The notes under the pieces were generated by a model that was not told where the DNA came from, did not search any database, and worked only from the letters and a program-made list of their open reading frames with translations. Positions 11,210-22,452 of a DNA stretch of 64,000 nucleotides are shown one piece after another. This stretch comes from Vicia villosa (Eukaryota; Streptophyta; Magnoliopsida; Fabales; Fabaceae), in assembly GCF_029867415.1 (NCBI RefSeq), contig NC_081186.1, positions 14,392,930-14,456,929 on the forward strand, read 5' to 3'. A program made the translations under genes and the position numbers. Position 1 is the stretch's first letter. Every line of letters starts with the position of its first letter.

Positions 11210-11743
11210 ATCCTGTTTTTGTGTTGTTACGGCGGCTAAAAATGCCATAATTTACCAAGAACTACATGTTTGAAAAAATTAAAATATTTAAATAATTGTC
11301 TAAATATTTGAACCAACCTAATGCAACATCTATTGATTTATTGAAGTCAATATATAATATTTGAAAGTGATTTAACATGGTTCAAACATAATAAAAATAT
11401 ATATTTAAAAGATATTTAACATGGTTCAAATATGATTAAAAAAATATATTTGAAAGTGATTTTGAACAAAAATGACCAATGCATGCAAGTGATTCTTTTG
11501 GAGAATAATTTGAGCATTAAAATTATCAATATAATTGTATGCTTGTACCTATATCAATCAAGATCCATGCTTAGTCTTCAACTTTAATCTTGAATAATTT
11601 GGTGCTAGCTTTTGCTCATGATAAGACTTGGACACTTGAATTGATACATTGTTCTGGAAGCTTTTTCCATACTTTTTGATATGATTATTTGACATTCATT
11701 TGTCTTCATCAAAACACATTGGATTGAGAGTCTTGACTTCACA
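11210..11743 (-). repeat. Inverted LTR 5' portion of copia element
   Basis: Read on the minus strand this begins TGTGAAGTCAAGACTCTC at 11743 and follows the 5' LTR (7495-about 8030) through GTAACAACACAAAAAC. It is the first 530 bp of the 3' LTR, in reverse orientation. Confidence 0.85.
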
Positions 11744-11757
11744 TTCTCCCCCTTTTC
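11744..11757 (-). other. Polypurine tract (inverted block)
   Basis: The minus strand reads GAAAAGGGGGAGAA immediately before the LTR start TGTGAAG. This is the plus-strand primer site of the element, carried inside the inverted block. Confidence 0.85.
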
Positions 11758-11965
11758 GATGATGACAAGCAAATTAAAAGTTGGGATGCTTGAATCTCTT
11801 ATGTGAATGCTTCCCCTATCTTTGATAACTACCCCTTGATCAAAGCTCTCCCTTGATTCATATAGATTTTTTATTCATATATACTTTTACATCTTTCTTT
11901 TAGGCTGCAATAGTTAGAGACAAGCATACACATACACATATATATCTTCTCCCCCTTTGTCATTA
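11758..11965 (-). other. Copia internal tail preceding PPT, inverted, no gene
   Basis: About 210 bp of untranslated sequence exists only in the inverted block. It continues arm sequence toward the PPT and includes a second purine-rich AAAGGGGGAGAAG tract at about 11947-11959. No ORF is present. Confidence 0.6.
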
Positions 11966-13193
11966 GCAAAAAGGATGGGAAAAATAAATTATTTAAATAA
12001 ATCATGAAAAATATTACTTATTTTCCTATGAGTTTTACCTCATGAATGACTTCATCAAGCATTCATCTTTGGTGAATATTATTTTAAAGCCTTTGTCACA
12101 AAGTTGATTTTTGCTTAGAAGATTTTGCTTTAGTCTTTCAACATAAATTACATCTTCAATTGGTTGTGAAATTTATTGCTCCAACTTTGCCAATGCCAAG
12201 AATTCTTCCTATAAGTTATTCCCCATATGAAATAATCCTTGGACTTTTAAACTAGATTTGAAATTTACTTTATGTCTCCCATCAAATGCTTAGAACCACC
12301 ACATATTAAAACATCATAGATTTTAAGCGGTCCTCAAGCAAACCTACAAAATAAATTAAGTTTGATTTGGAACCCAGTGTGCTTTGGGTCCATCATAGTT
12401 AGTTCATTTCATAGCCCACACATAATGACCACTTGCCACACTAAAATTTCTAACATAGCAAGCATTAGGTGTATGGCCACTTATACCACAATAAAAATAT
12501 GTAGGAACAAAATTACTTCTATATCTAGGAACATAAGGTTTCTTTTTAGAAAATCTTTTCTTAGGATGGTGATGAACCACTTTAGACTTGTTAAATTTCT
12601 CTTGGGATGTTTGGTCACTAGATTTAACAAAAATGATTTTGTTAGAACTTGGTTTCGTAAAATTTAAATAACCAAGCCCACTTTTATCATTAGAATACCT
12701 TTGTTGACTAAGGACACCCTCTAAATAAATTTTTCCTTTTTCATATCTTTCAAGGACTCTTTTTAATTGCACAATTTGAAAAGAAAGTGATTCTCAATTT
12801 TTACATGTAAGTTTTTGTTTTTATTTATAAACATATTGTTTCTTTTCAATCTCGAAAGTTTTTTGCATAGTATCAATTTTCTCTTCAAGAGATTTGATTT
12901 GTTTCTCTTATGTTGATATGGTTCTATATATTATTTTGCATTCATTTAATAGTTCGTTTATGGCACCATGTGCATCATGATCATAAATAGAAAATTAAAT
13001 ACTAACCACATCGTCTTCATCATCTGAATAGTGTGAAGCCATAAATGCTAGATTTTCATATTCTTTCCTTTTGGAATTGGAAGATGAACATACTTCATTA
13101 TCTTCCCATGCTATATATGCTTTCTTTGACTTTTTATCCTTATTTCTCTTGAAGTATTTATTCTTCTTTTCAAGTGTAGGGCATTCACTTTTG
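11966..13193 (-). repeat. Right arm of 1.2-kb inverted repeat (fold-back)
   Basis: This is the reverse complement of 9929-11155. It carries the second copies of the gag end, gag extension (12404-12772) and protease remnant on the minus strand. It joins the direct LTR remainder at 13193/13194. Confidence 0.88.
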
Positions 13194-14051
13194 AATTGCA
13201 ATGTTTTTTAATGAACCATTGTTATTTTAAAATATTGTAAACCTTCATGAAAATGTCTCAAAGTTTACCCTGTTTCATAGAGGTGTTATGCACTTATAAA
13301 TATATGATATTTCAAATTAAAAATCACCTCTTCCATTGCAATTTAACATCATATTTTTTTCACTCAAATTTTCAAACAAGTGTTTTTGTTCTTAATATTT
13401 CATAAAGAATTTTCTAGATGTATGTTCATAACGTTATAGAAAATTCATATCTTTCTCATAAACACTTGAGCACTATATTTTCATCATAAATTGCTTGTTT
13501 GGAAGAGAAGATCAATCTTAGTGATTGATTTATGTTCATCAACATTACTACTCAAATATATTTGGTTATTATTGACTTGCTATCCAGGATTGTTGGAAGC
13601 AAAGGTTTTTTATTAGTGAGAGGATTTTTCTCATAATCAATTTAGTAAATCCAAGAGGATTGTTCTTGGTGGTTGAAATCTGGTTGTTCATAATTGTTGG
13701 AAACGAGCGAGTCATTAAGAAAGGATTGTTCTCTTAGTGTACTTAGTGAAAATCCAGTAGGATTGTTCCTGGTGTTTGGTTTGTCTTGTGTAAGTCGCAA
13801 ACAATAGTAAAATCTCTTTCATGTTGAAAGGGGACTGGAGTACTCTCGGACTGTGAGGGGAACCAGTATACATCATTGTGTTCTTTACTTTTTTCGCATT
13901 TTCCTTTCACAAATCATAACCATGAAAGAAAGTAACACATTTCTAAACTCTTTCACCAAACCAGAAAAATAAGAACAACTTGTTTCTAAAACCCGATAAA
14001 TCTTCAAAGTCCTAATTCACCTCTCCTCTTAGGCGCACTCTTATACTTACA
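13194..14051 (+). repeat. 3' LTR remainder (last 858 bp) of copia element
   Basis: This follows the 5' LTR from about 8141 to 9000 in direct orientation, ends CTTATACTTACA, and is followed by the target duplication AGAGT. Roughly 110 bp of LTR are missing between this piece and the inverted LTR start. Confidence 0.85.
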
Positions 14052-14056
14052 AGAGT

Positions 14057-14667
14057 GAGCGAACTATGATATTCCAAATTCGTGAATAATTTAAAGTTTA
14101 TGACTTAAAAAAAAGGAATTTTAGTTAGTATAGTTAAAATGAAAAGATCAAAATTACATAAAAGTAAAGAAAAGTATATGAAAGGAGAGAGATAGAGAGA
14201 TAGAGAGAGGGAGGAGGAGGAGGAGAGAGAGGTTAGAGATATTGCACAAGGATTTATAAAGGTTCAATCGATCTCTTGTCCTAGTCCTCTTCTTAAGAAA
14301 AACTTCTCGAGAGTTCCACTAATAATATCTTTTGAGATTTTATGAGGTTATGCCCAAAAAACTTATTACAATCGACTTAGAAATTTTAACAGGTTAATCC
14401 CTTAAATCAGGTGGAGTTTTGATAAGCTAAGCTCATAAACCAAGAAATTATATGTTGACCAAATGATCTAAAAAACCAAACAAGGGGTTTGACATGGATA
14501 AACCTCAACAACCAAAAAGGAGAAACACACTCTTGATAAAAAAGGTGAACACTAGTACAAAACAAAAAACCTCACAAGTATATTTCACTCAAAAAGGCAT
14601 TAAGGAAACTTTTAGTGAAATAAAATAAGAGACGGAGAGGGATTGATATATATATATATATATAAAT

Positions 14668-14709
<42 letters not shown>

Positions 14710-15186
14710 AGAGAGGGAGAGAGAGAGAGAGAGAAGAGAGAGACGTGAATAAGAAAGGGATGATTAAAATATGAAATCTAGTATGTATATAATGAGGAGA
14801 TTCCTTCCTTTTATACGAGAAAATGTAGCTCAAAAAGGAAAATGACCCATAACTTTTTTAATATCTACAATTGATTATGCACATCACATAATCAATTATG
14901 TAGTATAAAAATGGAATTTTTTCAAATTGCACTGTCACTAATTGGCTAATCCATAATAGTCGATTATGATACATTAAAAAATAATTAATCGATTAACCCT
15001 AATTTGCTAGTCCATTATCTAGTGTAAATTGAACTCATAAAGAACTATTTGAGCTAGTAACCAATTAACTACTTGCAGAAAACATTTTCTAGTGATTTTC
15101 ATAAAATGAGAGGGTTTTTAAAAATATGTGGTGATTGTACCATAATTTCCTTAGTAACTTATGAGTTAGTCTAACACTTTTACAAT
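14057..15186 (-). repeat. LTR region of the decayed host copia element
   Basis: This sequence continues the minus-strand copia fragment interrupted at 7494. It is non-coding with GA-rich tracts and several ATCGATTA/AATCAATTATG-type AT motifs. The minus strand reads TGTTAGACTAACTCATAAG from about 15175 downward, a plausible LTR start. The exact outer boundary is uncertain because a similar 37-mer at 6002-6038 also includes a few bases outside that TG. Confidence 0.5.
14646..14743. repeat. (TA)n-(GA)n compound microsatellite
   Basis: TA dinucleotides (14646-14664) are followed by about 70 bp of GA repeats interrupted by G runs. The antisense ORF here is low-complexity only. Confidence 0.95.
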
Positions 15187-15334
15187 ATTGTGGTAACTCA
15201 GACACTTCCTTTCTTTATTATCTTAATAACTCTCATACCAATACCTTCTTTAGACAAAGGTGAAAAAATAACCCTTCAAGATGTAATAATCATCTTTCTA
15301 TTTCTTATGTTATCTATCCACATAAAATTGCTAA
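15187..15334. other. Short unassigned spacer between two copia elements
   Basis: About 150 bp of AT-rich sequence has no ORF, repeat or terminus that I recognise. It could be older host DNA or the unrecognised end of either neighbour. Confidence 0.4.
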
Positions 15335-16220
15335 TGTAAGAACGTATCTTGTTAATAATGAAGGAGTGAAAAACACATAAAAAGGGGAGGATTGAATAAG
15401 GGTCGTTTCTAAAAATGGCAGATAAAAATTAATCACACAGATATTTTTATCCTGGTTCGTTGTTAACCAAACTACTTCAGTCCATTTCTTACAGAGTGAT
15501 TTACCTCAACTGAGGATTTAATCCACTAATCAACCTTGATTATAATGGTTTTCCACTTAGACAACTTCTAAGTCTTCTAAAGTATACCGATCACAACTTG
15601 ATCACTCTAGGAAATTCCTTTTACAAAAGTAAACAATAATACAAGAGATTAAAGTGCTTCTTAATAAGCTATAATCACCAAGTGATTTTTCTCTCAAGAT
15701 TAAGTTCTAACACTCACTAAGATATTACAAGTGGTGTGGTTGAAGATGAAGTTTCTTTGCTGTTTTTGTGTGATAACGTTTAGAGATAATTTGGCAGCGT
15801 AAGGTTACTTAGAGCGAGAGTTGTTGTTGCTTCAACATCAAAACTTCTCTTATATAGGCAGTGAGAAATGTGACCGTTGAGTAGCATGTAATGCTTTACG
15901 TGAATAGAACATTGTGGCATTTAGTGTTTCACTCTTTTGTCAACTACCTCGAGCCATGCTTCAACTACTCTTGCTGACTTTGCCTTTTGTAGCTTCTAAC
16001 GTTCCTTTTGTCAGTCACACAGATTTGACATTGTAGCCTTTTCATCTTGTACTTGCTTCTGGACTCAGAATGTTAGAATGAAGTTTGAATATCAGAGTCT
16101 TCAGTGTTGGTGCAGATGCAACTTCAGTCATCAGACCTTGGAAGTTCTTTGTAGTGTGATACCATCAAATCTTCAGAGCTTTGCTTCTGACTTTCATCTT
16201 CTGATGCCTTTAAGACCATG
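15335..16220 (-). repeat. Sirevirus-like LTR, distal part
   Basis: The LTR continues left of the solo-LTR insertion; the sequence before the break (TTTAAGACCATG, ending 16220) resumes as CCATGTTCTGATTTCC at 22200. It contains the AAAAGGGGAGGATTGAATAAGG block near 15385, common in this type of LTR. The left limit is set at TGTAAGAACG (15335) only because the complement ends in CA. Confidence 0.6.
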
Positions 16221-17189
16221 TGTGGTTGTCGTTTTTTTTACCTCCCCGTTTCACTTGGGAGGACGGCACGCTAGACCCTTCACGCGAAATTTGGAAGGAG
16301 AATGCGCCCGTGGTGGGATGAATTTTGTTTCAGTTCTTCCTACGATATCACACGAACTTTCTTATTGTCCTACAAGTAGGAAAGGGAAAAAAATATCTCA
16401 ACTAAACCCTAGGAGTTTGCTGAGTGTGGGGATTCACCTAGACTAGAAATTCTGGAGTCCGGGAGGTCGGTTATACATAGGGAAGAGTTTAAGCACCCTA
16501 CATATTTGTAGTACTCTACAAGAACCTTCTCTGTGTCTAAATGTGTTTGTGCTGCTAATGATTATTGGGAAAGTTTCTCCTTTGTATTAGGAGAAGGAAT
16601 TGAATTGAATAAAAGAAAGACAGACAGACAGACTATTTTTTGGTATTTTATTAGCTCGCTGAGATTCCTTGTGAACCTCATGCCTACATATCCCTAATGG
16701 AAGACAGAGCTTAATGTAGTTCGGGGAACTAATTAATTATTAATTATTTTTGGGTGCCTTGCTTGAAGCTCAAGGTTGAAGCTTGAATTAAATCTCTGTT
16801 TACAGTAAAGAGACATGAAGTCATCTTTATAAAGAGGTATTTCTACTATTCCACCACAAACATTAAAAGAGTGACAGAATAACTGAATTCATTTCATTCA
16901 AGAGGGGGACCTTACTTGTGTATGTGCAAGTATACCAGTCAAATGCCTCTTAAATGAAAGAAAGATGCTCATCCAAATTAGGGAAAGTTACCACATGTCT
17001 GGGTTTTACTGCCAGCTCATGTCTTTCAAAATCCTAAATGGGAGACTTGATTAAAATGAAATGTAATGTTTGTTTGTTTGAATGTGGTGAGATAGAGGAA
17101 AAATCTCTCTATAGAGATAAGCTATGTCTATCTACTGTATAAAAGATTTGATTTTTAACTGGCTTGTATGAGGCCCAAGCTTGAGGCTT

Positions 17190-17960
17190 TTTGATTAATG
17201 TATTATTTATTGACTCTGGGAGATGACTCCACTGGGGGTTAATTACAAGGAATTTTTGTATTCTGTACAAAGCCCAGAATTGAGGCTGACTCTAGCAAGA
17301 AAAAATATTATTTTCTGCCTTGTACAAAGCCCAAGGTTGTGGCTGACTGAGTATGAATGACTCTAATAGGGAAAAGATCCTAGATGTTAGGAATCTTTGA
17401 CACATGAAGTATGGTTTATCTGCCTTGTACAAAGCCCAAGGTTGTGGCTACCTGAATGATGAAGGACTCACTGGGGAGACTCTATTATCTGCCTTGCACA
17501 ATGCCCAAGGTTGAGGCTGACTATTAACAGGGGAGTTTTATTGTTTTGGTGCCTTGTATGAAGCCCAAGGTTGAGGCTAACTGTTTTTGTTGGGTTTTGA
17601 CCCTACTGAAGGGTTTATTTATTAAAAGACTGATTTTTTTTGGAAGCTAACCCTTTCCAGGGGTTTTGACTCAGCTGGTGAGTTTATCTTTTGAAAATAA
17701 TGATTTTTGGAAGCTAACCCTTTCCAGGGGTTTTGACTCTTTTGGGGAAATTATCTCCTAAGAGAAATGAATCTTTGGTTTTTGAAGAAGTGATTTTGGA
17801 GGCTAACCCTTTCCAGGGGGTTTTATTAAGATGAAAGAATGATTTTGGAGGCTAACCCTTTCCAGGGGTTTTATTATTTTAAACAGGTTTTTATTAATTG
17901 ACTTTGGAGGCTAACCCTTTCCAGGGGTTTTTGTTAAAATGATTGGCAGAAAGATTATCT
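17190..17960. repeat. Diverged tandem repeats inside solo Tat/Ogre LTR
   Basis: There are two interleaved families of short units. One contains CCTTGTACAAAGCCCAAGGTTGTGGCTGAC-like segments (17260-17580, with relatives to about 18300). The other contains GGCTAACCCTTTCCAGGGG at about 17646, 17712, 17802, 17852 and 17910. Spacings of roughly 50-90 bp and strong drift suggest old local amplification. Confidence 0.85.
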
Positions 17961-18566
17961 AGTGGAGACTTCTTGTTTAAAGCCCAAGATGAAGGCTGCC
18001 TCTGACTGAGGATAAGCAAACATGGATCCTAGACTCTACTAAGGAAGATTAATGAAGATAAGGGTGACAGAGACTGTCCATGTCTCTCATTCCAAAAGGT
18101 GTACTCAATGTAAAATTGAGACAAACTTAGCTTGTTTAAAGTCTGGTTTAAATTGGAAGAAACTCACCAGGGTAGGTTAAAAGGTGACTAAAGACCTGTT
18201 CCTATGTTTATAAGAAACCTGGTGGGTCCTTGTATAAAAGCTCAAGAGGAAGCTGGAAATGCTTTTAAGAAGCATGTGGGTCCTTGTACAAAGCCCAAGA
18301 GGAGGCTAATCGAGGGTCATCGAGGGTCCTTGTTATAGCACAAGAGAAAGCTATGTGGTTTTGAACTTATTTTGGCTTTAAGCAAATGGGTAAGATGTTT
18401 CACCGAGAATAATTCCTCTTTGGGTGGATGTGTCCTATTTTTTGGATTCTAAGGTTTTTGCCAAGATGTTTTACCGGGAATAATTCATCTTGGGGGTTTG
18501 AACTACAGATCTCTAATTAGGAAAGAGCCTTCACCAGGAAGACATTCTCAATCCTAGGTCATATTC

Positions 18567-18572
<6 letters not shown>

Positions 18573-18598
<26 letters not shown>
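18573..18598. repeat. (TA)n microsatellite
   Basis: About 13 TA units lie in the solo LTR; a shorter TA run is at 18782-18795. Confidence 0.95.
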
Positions 18599-19473
18599 GT
18601 TTAACTGTCCTAAGGTTTACACTCAGACGTAGTTCTAAACAAATATATGCACGGTTTATATTTGACAGTAATTTAAATAAAGACTGTAAATTGAAAGCTT
18701 GTAAAGCCTAACTTGGATGGAGTGGAGGCCTTTGAAGAAGTATGTACAAAGCCTTACCAGTAATTGATGGATAATAGTTGAATATATATATATATGATAA
18801 ACAGTTAATGTTTCTTTTGAAAACAGAAGAAGTGAAGATGGACATAGGTCACATAGGTATCTGAAGAGTTTCACCGGGAATAATGCCCTTCAAATACCAG
18901 AAGAATATTTTGAAAACAGAAAGAAGATTTTGTAAATACAGTTTTGAAAAACAAACTATGAAAAGAAAAAGGTGTTGGGACTTACACTCTATTAGAGGCC
19001 CATATAAAAAAAGAAGATTTACTGTTTATGAAAACAGTTAAAAATGATCTGAAATGATATAAGGTTTTGTTGTTTGAAAACCTTAATCATCTATTTAATC
19101 GGAGACTGAAAACAGTTTTGAATATTGACAAAAGTCAACTTAATTAAGACAAAGATGAAATCTATACCTAATTAATACCTAAATAATTTAGGGTTTTATC
19201 ATAAAGTTATTCACAAAATAATTAGGTTAAAACAAAATGAATATATATATTCTCAAAGCATTTAAGAAAACACTTAAAACATACTATTTTAAACCTAATA
19301 AAAATATATGAAATAAATAATATTTTTATGATTTTTTTGATTATTCACAAAATAGATATATTAAATAACAAGTATGTGAAAAATGAGGTGAAAATGGATA
19401 TTTTTGATAGGTTAAATAATTGTGTGAAGTTTGTGAATAAAACAAAGAAAAATAGTGGTAAAAAATTGGGTTT

Positions 19474-19549
19474 GTCTCCTCCAAGGTTTGAACACACGCC
19501 CTCTAAGTCACCAGCTCAAAATAACACCACTGAGCTAACGCGCGCTTGG
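19474..19549 (-). other. tRNA-like module 1 in Tat/Ogre LTR (antisense to plus strand)
   Basis: On the minus strand a TTAGCTCAGTGG segment matches the tRNA D-arm/A-box consensus. About 45 bases downstream, GTGTTCAAACC matches the T-arm/B-box consensus. The T stem does not pair well and no clean acceptor stem forms, so it is not a working tRNA gene. The spacing of the boxes is that of a tRNA. Confidence 0.6.
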
Positions 19550-19625
19550 TGATTATAACACACACCCATTTGGTTATGTTTCAAAACAAGTGGTAAATCA
19601 TTGAAAAATAAAAGAATCAAAAAGG

Positions 19626-19700
19626 TCTGGGGCGAGGGGGATTCGAACCCCATACTTGAGGCATGAGGAGACTAAGGGCGTATGTGAGGCCACTAGGGAA
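19626..19700 (-). other. tRNA-like module 2 in Tat/Ogre LTR
   Basis: The minus strand carries GGGGTTCGAATCCCC, a T-arm with a 4-bp stem and perfect B-box core, preceded about 45 bases upstream by a weak D-arm-like TAGTGGCCTCACATACG. It lies within 80 bp of module 1. The cloverleaf is incomplete. Confidence 0.6.
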
Positions 19701-22204
19701 AACGATGAATTCGTTTATAAAACGCACACCATTCAAAATAAAATAAACCTAGCCCATGGATTTGAATTTCGCGCGCCACCATAGTCATCTTCTTCCTCGA
19801 GCTCAAAGATTTTCAAATTTCTAACTCTCTGGTTTCTCAACTAAATGGCATGATGTAAACATCAATCTTGCTCTAAATTTCCTCACGAACCCGGATATGT
19901 AACTAACATTTATTTATATTAACTATAGCTACCTAATTTCTCAGAGAACTCTAAGAACACATGAACCCTAAATTTGAAATTAAATGACAAACAAGATGAA
20001 TAAATGAATGATGATAGAGGGTTTTCAATCCTCTGATGATGCTGAACAAGATAGAATCGAGCTTTATCACAAAGAGTACTTAAAATTAAAGAGATAGAGT
20101 TCAGAAACTTACCTCTGAAAATGGAGGTCGTGAGGATGATAGATAGCACCTGGGCTTGTATGAATGATCCTAAAAGCTTCCTTGGGACTCAGTGATGCTA
20201 ACTGAATGCTTATTGTAACTTCAATTCTCCTGAATTGCTCTATGGACCTCCCTCGATTTGAGCTTCAAGTGGACATGGAGAGTGATGAATCTTGAGTTAC
20301 AAATGAGCTGCAACCATTTGAATAGCTTCACTATGACCTGAGGAACACGTCTGGATGCTTGGCTTTGTTGGAAACCTTCTGAATTGCTCTATGTAACTCC
20401 AACTGCAACAACTCCAAAGTGAGAACAACAATGGCGGTCCTCCACTTACAGAAGTGATCCAGGTGCTTGGATCACCTCAAATGAACCCCTTTGAGATGTT
20501 AGAATGCTTACTTTCCAAAGATAAGCTCTGGTTTGAAGAAAACGATTCTTCTTGCCAAAGAACTTTGAAAAACCATAAGCATGAGAAGAGAAAGAGAAAG
20601 CAAGGAATATGGTTGCTTTGGTGTGTTTTCTGAATGAGAAAGAGCCCTCTATTTATAGGCAATTGATTCAGAGCAATTGTGTATAGTGAGCTTGCTTAGT
20701 GAAGTGAGTTTGGTTTCTTAGCCATGAAGAAATTTCAAGGAATATCCAAGAGTGATCATTGCAATTTCGAGCCAGCCCTCCATCCATTGATCCTATCTGA
20801 TCTTAGGGAACATTTCTGATGCAGAGTGAGCTCTAATTGGTTGGTGAGAAGATTCCTTGGGTGATTCATCAATTTGCCATAAATTCCCAAATGTAATCAT
20901 TACATAATCACATGTTCTTGTTTTGGGAATCTTCCTCAATTCTCATGTCATGGTGGAAATGAATGCATGGCATGTTTTCAGATGTGTTATGGGTCGTGTA
21001 GCATCCATAAGTGAGGTCATGTGCACAAAATTGCAAAGTTCAAAAATGATGCATGACCTATAATTTTACTTCATGGTGCCAACTTTGAACAAGCATAACT
21101 CCTAGCTCAAAATGAATTTGGAGAAGGTTGAGCACAATTTGGAAAGCCCTAAACATCTACTTCAAATCATTAGTTTGGGGTTTCTTCAGAATAATTTGGG
21201 AAAATTGTGAAAAATGAGCCCAAAGTTGGATGAAAACTAGGTTAAAACACTTAGAAAAATTTCTAAGTTTTTATAACCTAAAGCTTTAAAATTCCAAATC
21301 TCTTAAATGGTTGATCTTTTGAAAAAAGTTCCTATGTAAGATGTTGTTTTATTTTGCAAGATCTACAACTTTCATGTTGGAAGTTTTTTATGTTGTGTAG
21401 GTGAAATTTTGAGTTCCCACAATGCCCTCAAAAACCCTAATTCCCGACTTTTTGCTCCTTGATGATTCTTCTTGAATTTCTTTGGTCAAATGACTTTAAT
21501 ATCCATATATTGATGATTTTGATCTTTGAAAGTCATGGTTTGACCAAAAATCTTAAAAGTCAAAGGTGATCCCATACAGTTGACTTTTTCCAAAAAAAGT
21601 GAGATTTTGTACTTTTGTGTGGAATTAAGATCTTCTCCTCAAATGAGTGATGTAAATGGGTTATATTGAGGTAGTAGAGGTTCTTGAATCATGTCTTGAG
21701 TTTTGGATCCATGCCCTGATTAAAAGTCAACTATCCTGGTGAATTAGGTCAAAAACCCTAATTGTCGACCAGATGAAAATGATGACTGTAGGTCTTGAAT
21801 TGAGGTGTGATGTCCAGTGGATCTTATTGTATGGATCATTTGAAGATGATTGAAGTCTTTAATAGATGTCTTGGAGCTTTTTAGGGTTTCCCAAAGGTGA
21901 TCCCTGATTTCAGTCCTTGATAGGCTCAAAAACCCTAGTCTGGTGACCTGAGTAAACCTGTACTCAGATGACTGGGTGTCTAATCAATCATAGGTGAATA
22001 TAAAAGTGAATATTTTGAGCCCTATGATTGTTTAGAGACCAATCCTTCTATTGATTGATCCTTTGCCTGAGTTTTCTTGTCTTTGAACATCCTTGATTAA
22101 ATGCCAGATGAAGAAGTGACTGCTCTGGGTACTTGCTTTGACCTGATGAAAATCCTGAAGATATGTCATCTCAGGGGGGTCAAAAATTAGGGTATGACAC
22201 CATG

Positions 22205-22435
22205 TTCTGATTTCCTTAGGAACATCTTCTGATGTCTTCCAGACCATGTTCTGATGAAGCCATCCAGATCTTCTAGGTCAGAGCTCCTGAATGATGATTT
22301 TGTGCATACTCTTTTTGACTTTTCCTGAAATGGAAAACATGAATGATTAGAGTACCACATTGTCTTATACAAAATTCATATATAATGTTATCATCAAAAC
22401 TAGAAATATTGATCAGAACATTTCATGTTCTAACA
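22205..22435 (-). repeat. Sirevirus-like LTR, proximal part
   Basis: This is the first 231 bp of the LTR, starting TGTTAGAACATGAAATG on the minus strand at 22435. Repeated TTCTGATG-type phrases continue into 15335-16220. Confidence 0.8.
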
Positions 22436-22452
22436 ATCTTCCCCTTTTTGAT
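22436..22452 (-). other. Polypurine tract of Sirevirus-like element
   Basis: The minus strand reads AAAAAGGGGAAGAT directly before the LTR start. Similar CCCCC-rich tracts at 22565-22595 and 22998 could be accessory purine tracts, which are typical of Sireviruses. Confidence 0.8.

Larger units (their letters stand above)
7495..14051 (+). mobile_element. Non-autonomous, internally rearranged Ty1/copia (Sirevirus-like) element
   Basis: The element is bounded by a perfect 5-bp target duplication AGAGT (7490-7494 and 14052-14056) and by TG...CA termini. It has a 1,506-bp 5' LTR, a TGGTATCAGAGC primer-binding site, gag, a gag extension with a second zinc knuckle, and a decayed protease/GAG-pre-integrase stretch. 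There is no integrase or reverse transcriptase. The right half is abnormal: internal sequence 9929-11155 reappears inverted at 11966-13193, with an inverted LTR start and PPT between the arms, and the final LTR is only the last 858 bp. One target duplication around everything means a single insertion, rearranged before or after integration. Confidence 0.88.
16221..22199 (-). mobile_element. Solo LTR of a Tat/Ogre Ty3/gypsy element (5,979 bp)
   Basis: The minus strand begins TGTCATACCCTAATTTTTGA at 22199 and ends CGACAACCACA at 16221. It is flanked by a perfect 5-bp target duplication CCATG (16216-16220 and 22200-22204). Length, TGTCATACCC start and the absence of any internal region identify a solo LTR of the giant Tat/Ogre type. 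It carries tandem arrays (17190-17960), a TA microsatellite and two antisense tRNA-like modules. No genuine ORF is present; the 122-residue frame crossing 16221 is fortuitous. Confidence 0.88.

Noticed and set aside
14612..14833. Serine/leucine-rich 73-residue frame
   Set aside because: It is a translation of the TA/GA microsatellite.
16078..16446. 122-residue plus-strand frame
   Set aside because: It crosses the boundary between the Sirevirus-like LTR and the solo Tat/Ogre LTR at 16220/16221, so it arose by insertion.
19474..19700. Genuine tRNA genes at the tRNA-like modules (also 54866-54932, 58921-58985)
   Set aside because: A- and B-box-like segments are present, but acceptor and anticodon stems do not form properly, so I list them as modules only.
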